The translations under genes and the position numbers were made by a program. The notes beneath the pieces were generated by a model that saw only the letters and a list, made by a program, of their open reading frames with translations, was not told the origin of the DNA and searched no databases. From contig JANQGX010000041.1 of the NCBI GenBank assembly GCA_028282885.1, positions 1 to 54,719 on the forward strand: a stretch of 54,719 nucleotides of DNA, written 5' to 3'. Shown here piece by piece: positions 17,787 through 25,625 of the stretch (positions are counted from its first letter, which is position 1; the number at the start of each line of letters is the position of its first letter). Origin of the DNA: SAR324 cluster bacterium. GTDB lineage: Bacteria > SAR324 > XYD2-FULL-50-16.

Positions 17787-19298
17787 ATGGCAGGTAGAAA
17801 AAAAAGCTTTATCGGGGGGGTTATTATTGACTTGATCGGTTTGCCCCTTACGATGCTCTTGGGGATTGTTATAGTTCCAATATACCTTCAGTATATTACA
17901 GCACAAGAATACGGTTTTTGGTGCACATTGCTGGATTTTCTCACGGTTGTATCGCTACTGAATTCCGGTAATAGTTTCTACCTGGTTCAAACTATGACAG
18001 CTGAAAAAGTAAGAGGATTCAATTATGCAAAAGAGCAAATTAGCTCGCTATTTGCGTCCCAGTTAATTATTATTCTTTTGTCAGCTTTAACGATTTGGGG
18101 TTTGTACTACGTATTTCCAGCCTTCAAAAATTCATTTCAGAATTTACCAGGTACCAGATCAGTTTATAAACTAGCAGGTACGGGGCTTCTGTTCGGTATG
18201 CTTGCCGCTTGGTTTCTTGCCGTGATACAGGGTCAGAACAAGATGATTCGATACAAACTGATTACCCTGGTCCAAAAAACAAGTTTTCAACTGTTGCCAA
18301 TACTATTCTTGGTGCTGGGATATGGATTAGGTTCATTTTCACTATCATTTTTTCTGACTCGTATATTCCCTTTTATTTTACTTGTTTTACTAACATTCAA
18401 CTACTGCCGTTTAAGAATTTCTCTATTTTCCGTTACAATAGAAAGTTTAAAAAGTATTATGTCGTTTTGCTCAAGAATGTTTATTGGCGGAAGTAGTTAC
18501 TATGTGCGTAATTTCACTGATACTCTAATAATTGCCAGCTTTTCAACAACTACAAATGTGACGATATATGTATTAACAATGAAGCTGTCCAATTTTTTAA
18601 AATTTATAACCGCACGGATAATCGGAGTTGGCTATACCGGAATCACTGAACTCTTAGTTGAAAAGGATTATCAAAAACTTCAATATGTAATTCAGAAGCT
18701 ATTTAGGATCAGCCTCCGCATAGGCTTATTTACCAGTGCTTCGATACTGGTTTTGAATGAGGTATTTGTATCTAACTGGGTGGGAAGCAAAATGTATGGG
18801 GGTATTTGGTTGACGATTTTTGCATCAATAATTTGCCTAAAGGAGTCAATCTATCCGGTTTTTAAAAACATTGTGTTTTCTACCAAAGAAATAAAAACTC
18901 TAAGCAATATCCTATTTCTGGAGGCTGCCTTAAATGTGATTTTATCACTTTTATTCCTGCCGTTGTTCGGGATTACTGGTGTAGCATTGGCAACCGTTTT
19001 GTCTTCAACAGTCATTTCACCGTTTTATGGATTCTGGAAAGCCTGTAAAATTGCCGGATTAAAACTGACATCATTTAATTCTTCTGTGATTTGGGTTGTT
19101 TTAAAATCAGTTCCCAGCATTGCTGTGCTTTATGTTGGGAATATCCTTATATCAGAATCGTTTTCCTGGATTTTGTTTTTCACTGTTTTAGTCATTGCCG
19201 GTTTTTTAAATGTTGTATTTTTTGATGCCGTTACCTTTATAAAAAATCTTGGAAAACCACCAAAAGAGCTTCTTAATAAATTAATAGATAATGCGTGA
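17787..19298 (+). CDS. Polysaccharide flippase (Wzx/MVF superfamily)
   Basis: 503 residues, about 14 predicted membrane helices, with the oligosaccharide-flippase N-terminus (LIGLPLTMLLGIVIVPIYL followed by LQYITAQEYGFW) and FNYAKEQISSLFASQ. It would move lipid-linked oligosaccharides across the inner membrane. Strongly AT-rich codons compared with the core genes in this window. No polymerase (Wzy) or ligase is present nearby, so the cassette is incomplete or works with genes elsewhere. Confidence 0.85.
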   Translation: MAGRKKSFIGGVIIDLIGLPLTMLLGIVIVPIYLQYITAQEYGFWCTLLDFLTVVSLLNSGNSFYLVQTMTAEKVRGFNYAKEQISSLFASQLIIILLSALTIWGLYYVFPAFKNSFQNLPGTRSVYKLAGTGLLFGMLAAWFLAVIQGQNKMIRYKLITLVQKTSFQLLPILFLVLGYGLGSFSLSFFLTRIFPFILLVLLTFNYCRLRISLFSVTIESLKSIMSFCSRMFIGGSSYYVRNFTDTLIIASFSTTTNVTIYVLTMKLSNFLKFITARIIGVGYTGITELLVEKDYQKLQYVIQKLFRISLRIGLFTSASILVLNEVFVSNWVGSKMYGGIWLTIFASIICLKESIYPVFKNIVFSTKEIKTLSNILFLEAALNVILSLLFLPLFGITGVALATVLSSTVISPFYGFWKACKIAGLKLTSFNSSVIWVVLKSVPSIAVLYVGNILISESFSWILFFTVLVIAGFLNVVFFDAVTFIKNLGKPPKELLNKLIDNA

Positions 19299-19360
19299 TT
19301 GTTCTTTTAATTAAACTCAATATTAAGTTTTAATGAAAAGAATCAGACCGAAGGAACCGA

Positions 19361-20023
19361 ATGAGATTGCTAATTAAAAAAACCCTAAAGCGATTTTCCC
19401 CAAAGCTATTTTTGCACTATAGGGCATATAAGGGCTTGATTAAAAATGAAAAATCTTATCTTTATTTAACGGGTTGGATGCAGAGTTTTGAAGAAGGAGT
19501 GCCGCAAGACCAAAACAAAAATCCGGTACCATGGATGAATTACTCAGCAGTCAAGCTTCTAGAAGAGAGATTGAACAACAACCTGTCTCTTTTTGAGTTT
19601 GGAAGTGGCTATTCCACTTGTTTTTATGCAAGCAAGGTAAGAAATGTCATCTCGGTGGAATATGATCGCAATTGGTATCAGTTCATGGAATCCACTCTTC
19701 CTGCGAATGCGTCACTTATATTTAAAGACAAAGATGTTGATGGCGGATATTGCAGGACAATCAGTTCAATGACCACCAATTATGATGTTGTCATAGTTGA
19801 CGGAAGAGACCGGGTAAATTGCATCAAACAAAGCATTTCAGCATTGTCGTCTGAAGGGGTGATTCTGCTTGATGATTCAAAAAGAGAAAGATATCAAGAA
19901 GGAGTTTGCTTCTTAATTGACAGAGGGTTTAAGGCACTCAACCTGGAAGGGTTAAAAGCCACTGGATTAGGTGTGGACAGAACAACTGTTTTTTATCGAG
20001 AAGGTAATTGTTTTGGAATTTAA
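19361..20023 (+). CDS. SAM-dependent methyltransferase
   Basis: 220 residues with a class I methyltransferase core: LFEFGSGYSTCFYAS is the SAM-binding loop, NVISVEYDRNWYQFM gives the acidic end of strand 2, and YDVVIVDGRDRVNC and GVILLDDSKRERY follow as strands 4 and 5. It lies in the glycan cassette 62 bp after the flippase, so a sugar or glycan acceptor is likely. No signal peptide. The acceptor cannot be told. Confidence 0.75.
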   Translation: MRLLIKKTLKRFSPKLFLHYRAYKGLIKNEKSYLYLTGWMQSFEEGVPQDQNKNPVPWMNYSAVKLLEERLNNNLSLFEFGSGYSTCFYASKVRNVISVEYDRNWYQFMESTLPANASLIFKDKDVDGGYCRTISSMTTNYDVVIVDGRDRVNCIKQSISALSSEGVILLDDSKRERYQEGVCFLIDRGFKALNLEGLKATGLGVDRTTVFYREGNCFGI

Positions 20024-20056
20024 AGAACTTAATTAACTGATAAATGTTATCTGAAA

Positions 20057-20280
20057 TGATCATCGAAGTTGTTAACTGAAGTTTACAAGAAAGAGGGTCC
20101 TTCAATCTGTCCGGAATGCAGTATGAAATGAGAATCATTTCGTTCATTACAGAGAATGAGACGATTGAAAAGATTCTAAGATACCTGGATCTCTGGAATG
20201 AGACGCGAGACTCGCAGCGTCGAATAGAATCCTCAAGAGATCCGCCGATACCTGCCGTATTTTCCCTAAATTCAACCTGA
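20057..20280 (+). mobile_element. IS91-like transposase C-terminal relic
   Basis: Two adjoining frames together encode the C-terminal end typical of IS91-family (Y2) transposases: KLLTEVYKKEGPSICPECSMK in one frame up to 20128, then MRIISFITENETIEKILRYL and DLWNE in the next, ending at TGA 20280. The family pattern is 'CPxCxxxMRIIxFIxxxxxIxKILxHLxLW'. A one-base loss after the CPEC motif breaks the frame. No N-terminal domain or element ends are present, so it is a dead fragment at the edge of the glycan cassette. Confidence 0.65.
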
Positions 20281-20351
20281 ACTCCGGGACTCAAGCCCAA
20301 AATCGAGCCTTGTTTTCTTTAAAACTCACGTTCGATACCTTGAAACCCAAA

Positions 20352-20377
20352 AAGTGAACTCTTATCATTTGTCACTT
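20352..20377 (-). terminator. Weak hairpin at the xdhC stop
   Basis: On the minus strand AAGTGA (20377-20372) pairs with TCACTT (20357-20352), followed by a T run. The stem starts at the xdhC stop codon. AT-rich, so weak. Confidence 0.35.
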
Positions 20378-21411
20378 CATTCGGCCCGAACCTGGATCAG
20401 CTCACCGACAATGGAAACGGCCAGTTCTGCCGGGGTTTCGGCCTTGATAGGAAGGCCAATTGGCGAATGGACCTTTTCCAGCCGCTCCCTGGCAATACCT
20501 TCTTCTGCCAGTTGGTCGTATATCATGGTCCTCTTACGCCGACTGCCGATCAAGCCGATATATCGGGGTGATTTGCGGATGACATGTCGTAAGACATCCA
20601 GGTCAAAAAGATGTCCACGGGTGACGATCACCACATAATCATTGGGACCAAAGTCTGTAGAATTGATAGTCTGCTCGCAGGGATCCGTATATATTCCCGC
20701 GGCCATTGGAAAGCGCTTGCCGTTGGCAAAGTCCTCCCGATCATCCCAGACATGAATTTGGAAATCCGATCGCTCTCCAATCCACGCAATTTCCAATGCC
20801 ACATGACCGCCGCCGAATATGAAAAGACGATCCGGCGATTTCAGAGATTCTGCGAAAAACGCAACCTTTTTTGCATCATCTTCCACAAACCTCGGCAGGG
20901 AATTCTCCTTGATTAGAGATTCAAGAGTCAATGCCGTTTCTTGTTGCAGGTCTGTATTACTGAAAATGCTTTCACCTCCGGGTGTTAACAGATGACGGCT
21001 TGGTGACTGTCCGGAATGCTCATCCACCATTGTTACCAGAATCGGATTCCTTCGGGATTGAATATGTTTCTTGAGCGCATTGACAAAATGCAGATCATCT
21101 TTAGTCAGTGTTTCCAGATGAAGTTTGATCCGACCCCCGCAGATCATCTTGGTTTCGGCCACATCCTTGCCCGTCAGGCTGACCGAGAACAGGACACAAC
21201 CGGGTTCCTTGAGCAGTTCTTCTGCTCTTTCGATGACCTCCCCTTCCATGCGGCCGCCACCGACTGATCCCTCAATCTCGCCTGACCCGGTAATCATCAT
21301 TCGAGAGGCAACCTTCCTCGGTGTTGAACCTTTAATTTCAACAACCGCCGCCCAAACAACATTCTGGCCGTTTTCAAGACATTCAATGGTTTTGTTTATG
21401 ATTTTTTCCAA
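20377..21411 (-). CDS. xdhC: XdhC/CoxI family molybdoenzyme maturation protein
   Basis: About 344 residues. N-terminal XdhC/CoxI domain (AVVEIKGSTPRKVASRMMIT, SVGGGRMEGEVI) and a C-terminal Rossmann domain (DRLFIFGGGHVALEIAWIG, YVVIVTRGHLFDLDVL, YIGLIGSRRKRTMI). XdhC proteins bind and sulfurate molybdenum cofactor for xanthine dehydrogenase-type enzymes; no molybdoenzyme gene is in this window. Start: a TTG at 21411 with AGGAGG nine bases upstream on the minus strand is preferred; the frame is open to 21552 but without a better site. Its 3' end is duplicated at 16147-16310. Confidence 0.88.
   Translation of the reverse strand: MEKIINKTIECLENGQNVVWAAVVEIKGSTPRKVASRMMITGSGEIEGSVGGGRMEGEVIERAEELLKEPGCVLFSVSLTGKDVAETKMICGGRIKLHLETLTKDDLHFVNALKKHIQSRRNPILVTMVDEHSGQSPSRHLLTPGGESIFSNTDLQQETALTLESLIKENSLPRFVEDDAKKVAFFAESLKSPDRLFIFGGGHVALEIAWIGERSDFQIHVWDDREDFANGKRFPMAAGIYTDPCEQTINSTDFGPNDYVVIVTRGHLFDLDVLRHVIRKSPRYIGLIGSRRKRTMIYDQLAEEGIARERLEKVHSPIGLPIKAETPAELAVSIVGELIQVRAE
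20381..20544. repeat. Direct repeat, right copy (xdhC 3' end)
   Basis: Partner of 16147-16310. This copy is the authentic 3' end of the intact xdhC gene. Confidence 0.85.
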
Positions 21412-21741
21412 AGCCAAAGCCCTCCTCTGTTTAATTTTGATTTTTCGCCTATTAAGTGCACAATTACGCCTATATTGGCAATGTATACTATAAGGATTCT
21501 TGCGGATTGCCACAAGAAATCCCAGTAAAACAGATTTTTCCGGGGAGCGCATATTTATTTATGAAACATTTAATGTGCATCTCAGGATTGAAACCACACT
21601 TTATCCCGTCTCATCCGAATCAACCTTCAAGCTCTCCGGCTCAGCGGCCAATCGATTATCGTGATTTTTACCGAAACTTTTTTATCTGAAAGACAAAGGT
21701 TAAAGCCCACCAATCAATGGATTAGACAGGGAGAACATTTT

Positions 21742-21781
21742 CTACTAAAGTTTTAGTTGACAAATACTAAAACTTTAGTAG
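21742..21781. promoter_or_regulatory. BlaI-type operator overlapping the blaI promoter
   Basis: CTACTAAAGTTTTAGT (21742-21757) and its exact complement ACTAAAACTTTAGTAG (21766-21781) form a perfect 16-bp inverted repeat with an 8-bp spacer. Each arm is itself a dyad (CTAAA-2-TTTAG), so this reads as two adjacent BlaI dimer sites. A TTGACA -35 box (21757-21762) lies in the centre, so binding would block the promoter. BlaI/MecI proteins classically bind TACTA/TAGTA-ended dyads. Confidence 0.8.
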
Positions 21782-21883
21782 AAATTAAAAATGAAATCGA
21801 CGACTGACTGGATAACTTGGGCTTCGTTCCACAAAAAGGATCAACACACCACGAGAAAACACCCCAAAGCAAGACAGTAATAA

Positions 21884-22282
21884 ATGGTTAAGAAAATCGG
21901 AAAATCAGAAATCAGACTACTGACCGAAGTGGAGCTCGAACTGATGAATATTCTCTGGGAAATCGGTCAGGGCTCGGTGAAGGATGTTTTAAACAATCTA
22001 AGTGAGGATAGAAAACTGGCTTATACCTCTACCGCTACTATTTTAAGAATTCTGGAGCAAAAAGATATTCTGAGTAGTAAGAAACAGGGACGAGCGCATA
22101 TCTTTAAACCAAAACTACAGAAGTCCACCTACGAATCCATGTCGCTTCAACATCTGATTAAAAATGTTTTTAATGATGACGCGACCCTGATGGTTTCCCG
22201 CTTGATAGATGACAAAAAACTAAGTGAGGAGGAGTTGGAACAGGTCAACCGCATCATCAACAAGAGTGACGAAGATGAATAA
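21884..22282 (+). CDS. blaI: BlaI/MecI/CopY family repressor
   Basis: 132 residues with the penicillinase-repressor fold: LTEVELELMNILWEIGQGS, then VKDVLNNLSEDRKLAYTSTA leading to TILRILEQKDILSSKKQGRA (recognition helix and wing), then a C-terminal dimerisation helix region where the cognate protease normally cuts. It overlaps the M56 peptidase gene by 8 bases and has an exceptionally strong operator 100 bp upstream. Probably the DNA-binding half of a sensor pair. Confidence 0.9.
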   Translation: MVKKIGKSEIRLLTEVELELMNILWEIGQGSVKDVLNNLSEDRKLAYTSTATILRILEQKDILSSKKQGRAHIFKPKLQKSTYESMSLQHLIKNVFNDDATLMVSRLIDDKKLSEEELEQVNRIINKSDEDE

Positions 22283-23816
22283 CATTCATTTTTTTATCCA
22301 GTGGTACCTGACTGCCAATGTACTGTTAATAGTAGTCTGGTGTTTCTTTGTCGCTATTGTATTTACAGCGCGACGGTTTCGCATCAGCCTTGACAATAGA
22401 TCACTACTGATAATAACCCGCTACCTGTTTCTGATTTTGCTGCTGTTACCTGTTGTGCCCGGAACTGATATGCTACCAGGCGGACCGGAGTCACTTATTC
22501 CGGTCAGGGAAGGCATCAAGATAGCCAGTGAAAGCGCAGTACACAGCATTAAACGGATATATCTTCCGACAATACCCGCCAGACAATCAATCGGGGGGCT
22601 CAATCAGGCACATGTTTATCTCTGTTGTTTCGTGCTATTCTCGCTTGCAGCCTCCATCAGGTTGGTATTGGTATTGGGATCAATTCGGAAGCTTTCCGCA
22701 CTGATCAATTCAGGGTGTCTTTGGAAGAAAAGCGGCAGGTTAAGGATTATTCTGGTGGATGACATCTCAATTCCATTTTCTACTTTGGTGTTGGGCTATT
22801 TTCATATTGTTCTGCCCAGTTTGCTGGTCACCAAACCACGAGATTTGAAGACAGTCATCAGGCATGAAGGAATCCATCACCGCCATGGTGATACTTTATG
22901 GTTGTTGGTCATGGAAGTGATGAAGCTTCTGTTTTGCTTAAATCCTTTCATCTTCCTCTGGACGAAATCGTTTGAAGTTTTGCAGGAAAATGCCTGCGAT
23001 GAAGCCCTCATCAAACACGGCAGCATATCCTTTAAAGGGTATTGTCATTGTTTGATTGGGTTAAACCAGTCAGTTGCCGATTTTAATCCCGTTTTCGTTG
23101 GGGTTTCCACTATTTTGAGGATACCTCGTTTTAACTCGAACCCCGGTAATCAATTGCTAAGGAGGATTAAAATGATGTCGCAACTAAAACAGGTCAGATT
23201 TTCAAACTTGAAGATGTTTCTTTTTGCAGCTCCTATCTTTTGTATAATAGTTTTGTTCTCTTTTTTGACCAGGGAAAGCCTTTTTGCAGAGTCCGCCGCT
23301 AACTCCGCATCTGTAGGGATGGAAACCAGGGAACCGATCTCACCTGTTTCCTTAAAACCCGATTCGACAGCCATCACGGACAAACGAGTCTTGTTGCCCA
23401 TGCTACCCACTCGTGGCCGATTTACATCCGCCTTTGGTGATCGAATCGATCCTTTTTCGGGGATGACAAATTTTCACCCGGGAATCGATATATCGAATAG
23501 GGTCGGAACACCCATTGAATCTCCTTTGGACGGCGTGGTAGTTTTTGCGGCACCCAAAGGGAATTTTGGGTTGCTGTTGACAATTGACCATGGAAATGGA
23601 GTTATCACCCGTTATGCTAAGTTATCAAAAATCCTGGTTCCGACAGGTGCAAAGGTCAGATCCGGACAGAGAGTCGCTTTGATGGGCTCGTCAGGTAGAA
23701 GCACCGGCCCCCACCTTCATTTTGAACTTATCATCAACGACAGGAAGGTCGATCCTATTCAATATGTGACAGACCCCCTCAAATACATCCGGGACGAAAC
23801 CGGGTTTATCAAATAG
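22275..23816 (+). CDS. BlaR1-like M56 peptidase fused to an M23 (LytM) domain
   Basis: 513 residues. The first part is a polytopic membrane region with an M56 peptidase: HEGIHHRHGD around residue 197 (HExxH-type zinc site) and ENACDEALIKHG. A further membrane segment near residue 330 leads to an extracytoplasmic M23 metallopeptidase domain: FGDRIDPFSG, HPGID (H401, D405) and GPHLHFE (H480, H482), with all zinc ligands present. In BlaR1/MecR1 the C-terminal part is a penicillin-binding sensor; here it is a peptidoglycan-hydrolase-type domain. It starts inside the end of blaI, so is translationally coupled. It likely senses wall damage or peptides and cleaves BlaI; this is inference. Confidence 0.88.
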   Translation: MNNIHFFIQWYLTANVLLIVVWCFFVAIVFTARRFRISLDNRSLLIITRYLFLILLLLPVVPGTDMLPGGPESLIPVREGIKIASESAVHSIKRIYLPTIPARQSIGGLNQAHVYLCCFVLFSLAASIRLVLVLGSIRKLSALINSGCLWKKSGRLRIILVDDISIPFSTLVLGYFHIVLPSLLVTKPRDLKTVIRHEGIHHRHGDTLWLLVMEVMKLLFCLNPFIFLWTKSFEVLQENACDEALIKHGSISFKGYCHCLIGLNQSVADFNPVFVGVSTILRIPRFNSNPGNQLLRRIKMMSQLKQVRFSNLKMFLFAAPIFCIIVLFSFLTRESLFAESAANSASVGMETREPISPVSLKPDSTAITDKRVLLPMLPTRGRFTSAFGDRIDPFSGMTNFHPGIDISNRVGTPIESPLDGVVVFAAPKGNFGLLLTIDHGNGVITRYAKLSKILVPTGAKVRSGQRVALMGSSGRSTGPHLHFELIINDRKVDPIQYVTDPLKYIRDETGFIK

Positions 23817-23856
23817 CCCCATCCCGTCTTCAGGTTTTTCGTGGGAAACAATCTCA

Positions 23857-23888
23857 AAAAAGGACTTTCAAAATACAAAGTCCTTTTT
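23857..23888 (+). terminator. Rho-independent terminator of the blaI operon
   Basis: AAAAAGGACTTT (23857-23868) pairs with AAAGTCCTTTTT (23877-23888), an 8-nt loop, with the T run forming the end. It lies 40 bp after the stop. Confidence 0.8.
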
Positions 23889-24107
23889 CATACGCCGTCA
23901 AATAAAAGCAGGTAACGAGCAATTGCCACTGCAAGAGCTTGTCAGTTCAGAAAACACCACTCATCTATCCACTGAGTTCGCGAGATACGCGGTAAAGATT
24001 TCCAGCAATCCATCCTTGACTTCACAGGTCTTCTGACAGACAACCTCTTTCCAATTTATATCACCCACAAGTTTTTGATGCGCTGTTTAACTCATTAAGC
24101 TTTACAT

Positions 24108-24139
24108 ATAGCAATATATTATGATATGGATAGCAATAT
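24108..24139. promoter_or_regulatory. Direct repeat ATAGCAATAT at the vapB start
   Basis: ATAGCAATAT occurs at 24108-24117 and again at 24130-24139, 22 bp apart, the second copy covering the start codon. VapB-type antitoxins often bind repeated or inverted half-sites at this place. The rest of the gap 23889-24107 is featureless. Confidence 0.4.
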
Positions 24140-24383
24140 GAAAACAACCATAGATATTACGGACTCTTTACTTGAAGAAGCAAAAGAGCTGACCAGACAG
24201 GAAAAGTCGACTTTGCGGGCCTTGGTTGAAGAAGGGCTTAACCGAGTCATAAGCGAGCGGAAGGCCCGGAAGAAATTCACTTTAAGAAAAGCCAGTTTTG
24301 CCGGAAATGGTCTCCAAAAGGAGTTTGAAGGGGAAAGCTGGCCTAAAATCCGTTCCGCAGTGTATGAGGAGCATGGCGAATGA
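24138..24383 (+). CDS. vapB: VapB-type antitoxin
   Basis: 81 residues starting MKTTIDITDSLLEEAKELT, the usual VapB ribbon-helix-helix opening, followed by STLRALVEEGLNRVISERK and a basic/aromatic tail with FEGESWPKIRSA that would occupy the toxin's active site. An upstream in-frame ATG at 24126 lacks a ribosome site and is not typical of the family. Overlaps vapC by 4 bases (ATGA). Confidence 0.85.
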   Translation: MKTTIDITDSLLEEAKELTRQEKSTLRALVEEGLNRVISERKARKKFTLRKASFAGNGLQKEFEGESWPKIRSAVYEEHGE

Positions 24384-24814
24384 TTGCCGTCGATACCAAT
24401 ATTCTGGTTTATGCCCATCGTGAAGACTCTCCGTTTCACACAAAGGCTGCTGAACTCGTTACCGAACTGGCGGAAAGCGGAAGACCCTGGTCGATCCCCT
24501 GGTCCTGCATTCACGAATTTTTTGCAATTGTTACCCACCCGCGTATTTATCATCCCCCAACGCCGAGTGAAAAAGCATTGGACCAGATCTCGGCCTGGTT
24601 GGAATCTCCGCATCTGATCCTGATATCTGAAGCACACGGTTATTGGGAAATCCTGAACGACTTGATTAAAACCTCACAAACCACGGGCCCAATGATTCAT
24701 GACGCCAGGATCGCAGCGATTTGTATTGTTCATGGGATAACCGAGCTTCTCACTGCTGATCGTGATTTTGGCAGGTATCAAAAACTCAAAGTTCATAATC
24801 CTTTGGTTTCCTAG
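24380..24814 (+). CDS. vapC: VapC-type PIN-domain ribonuclease toxin
   Basis: 144 residues with a PIN nuclease core: AVDTNILVYAHR (Asp5), SIPWSCIHEFFAIVTHPRIY (conserved Glu), MIHDARIAAICIVHGI (Asp) and LLTADRDFGRY (Asp). The four acidic residues coordinate Mg2+ for RNA cleavage, commonly tRNA or rRNA sites. Coupled to the antitoxin by an ATGA overlap. Length normal. Confidence 0.92.
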   Translation: MIAVDTNILVYAHREDSPFHTKAAELVTELAESGRPWSIPWSCIHEFFAIVTHPRIYHPPTPSEKALDQISAWLESPHLILISEAHGYWEILNDLIKTSQTTGPMIHDARIAAICIVHGITELLTADRDFGRYQKLKVHNPLVS

Positions 24815-24895
24815 GTTACCGAATTTGAAGTATCCCGCTGGCACCCGGATCTTTCTTCCATAGAGAGACCAACTTCCGACCCTGGTCTGTTTCAA

Positions 24896-25060
24896 TCAAA
24901 TCAGGCATTCATTAAGCAAAAGCTTATTAGCGATAAGCGATTGATATATTTTAGCTAGAGCTTCCGGAGAGTCTGTAAACCGATCCGAGACCCTGATTAT
25001 TGAAACATGATCCAGGTCGAAGACAGGTGGTTTGAACGCTAATCTCTTCACATAGAACAT
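24896..25060 (-). CDS. Possible small protein, 54 residues
   Basis: Minus-strand ATG at 25060 with AAGAGG four bases upstream opens a 54-codon frame with normal amino-acid composition (VKRLAFKPPVFDLDHVSIIR, then DSPEALAKIYQSLIANKLLL) ending at TGA 24896. It fills most of the vapC-hxlR gap. No family recognised; it could also be the N-terminus of a decayed gene, since no continuation is seen. Confidence 0.35.
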   Translation of the reverse strand: MFYVKRLAFKPPVFDLDHVSIIRVSDRFTDSPEALAKIYQSLIANKLLLNECLI

Positions 25061-25109
25061 TTTCCTCTTTACTTACCAAAAGAAAGTAGCTAACGTTTTT
25101 TCATATTAC

Positions 25110-25121
25110 TTACAATTGTAA
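25110..25121. promoter_or_regulatory. Palindrome TTACAATTGTAA before hxlR
   Basis: A perfect 12-bp palindrome 30 bp upstream of the hxlR start. HxlR-type regulators bind short AT-rich palindromes near their own promoters, so this is a likely operator. Confidence 0.5.
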
Positions 25122-25151
25122 AACAGAAAAATAATCCATAGTGAATGATTA

Positions 25152-25475
25152 ATGGTCAAGTTATGTAAAGAGTCCTCCGGCTGTATTTTTGACACTTTGC
25201 AACTGGTGGGCAACAAATGGGTTATGATCATTCTCCTGAAGCTGCTGGAAGGAACCAAACGATTCGGTGTGCTGCAGAAGGAGATCGAGCAGATCAGTCC
25301 CAAGGTTTTAACCCAACAATTGAAAAAATTGGAGAGGGAAGGTCTGGTGACCAGGACGGTGTATCCGGAGATCCCTCCGCGAGTGGAGTATTCATTGACG
25401 GATAAGAGCCAGGAGCTGGCACCGTTGATAGAAAGAGTGATAAAGTGGGGAGAGAAGTACCAGTTGGGATCGTGA
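25152..25475 (+). CDS. HxlR family transcriptional regulator
   Basis: 107 residues with the family layout: Cys near the N-terminus (C5 and C11), DTLQLVGNKWVMIILLKLLEG in two segments, FGVLQKEIEQISPKVLTQQL as the helix-turn-helix and PPRVEYSLTDKSQEL as the wing. HxlR proteins respond to aldehydes, quinones or thiol stress, often through an N-terminal Cys. It precedes the DUF362/polyferredoxin genes by 150 bp on the same strand and may control them. Confidence 0.9.
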   Translation: MVKLCKESSGCIFDTLQLVGNKWVMIILLKLLEGTKRFGVLQKEIEQISPKVLTQQLKKLEREGLVTRTVYPEIPPRVEYSLTDKSQELAPLIERVIKWGEKYQLGS

Positions 25476-25585
25476 TAATGTCTCCGGGATTAAACCCGGA
25501 GGCAAGCTCTTCAGAGAGCCGGGGGAATTCAACATCACTGATCCTTTTATCATGGTAGAGCATTCTACCGCAGGTTGTTTACCTG
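25473..25585 (+). ncRNA. Candidate structured leader RNA upstream of the first DUF362 gene
   Basis: A series of perfect stems: TGATAA (25473-25478) with TTATCA (25547-25552) closes a domain holding CTCCGGG/CCCGGAG (25482-25488/25495-25501) and GCTCT/AGAGC (25506-25510/25515-25519). Two more hairpins follow, GGTAGA/TCTACC (25554-25559/25564-25569) and CAGGT/ACCTG (25571-25575/25581-25585). The next gene starts 41 bp later. The layout suggests a cis-acting regulatory RNA, but no known riboswitch consensus was recognised, and it could be a set of unrelated hairpins. Confidence 0.35.
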
Positions 25586-25625
25586 GATCTTCCTAATATG
25601 CCTTGCATAATCAGTCAGGAGAAAA

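Noticed and set aside
16057..20638. Two similar plus-strand frames at 16057-16359 and 20354-20638 that look like a repeated gene
   Set aside because: They are the antisense reading of the duplicated xdhC 3' end, so the similarity is a by-product of the repeat.
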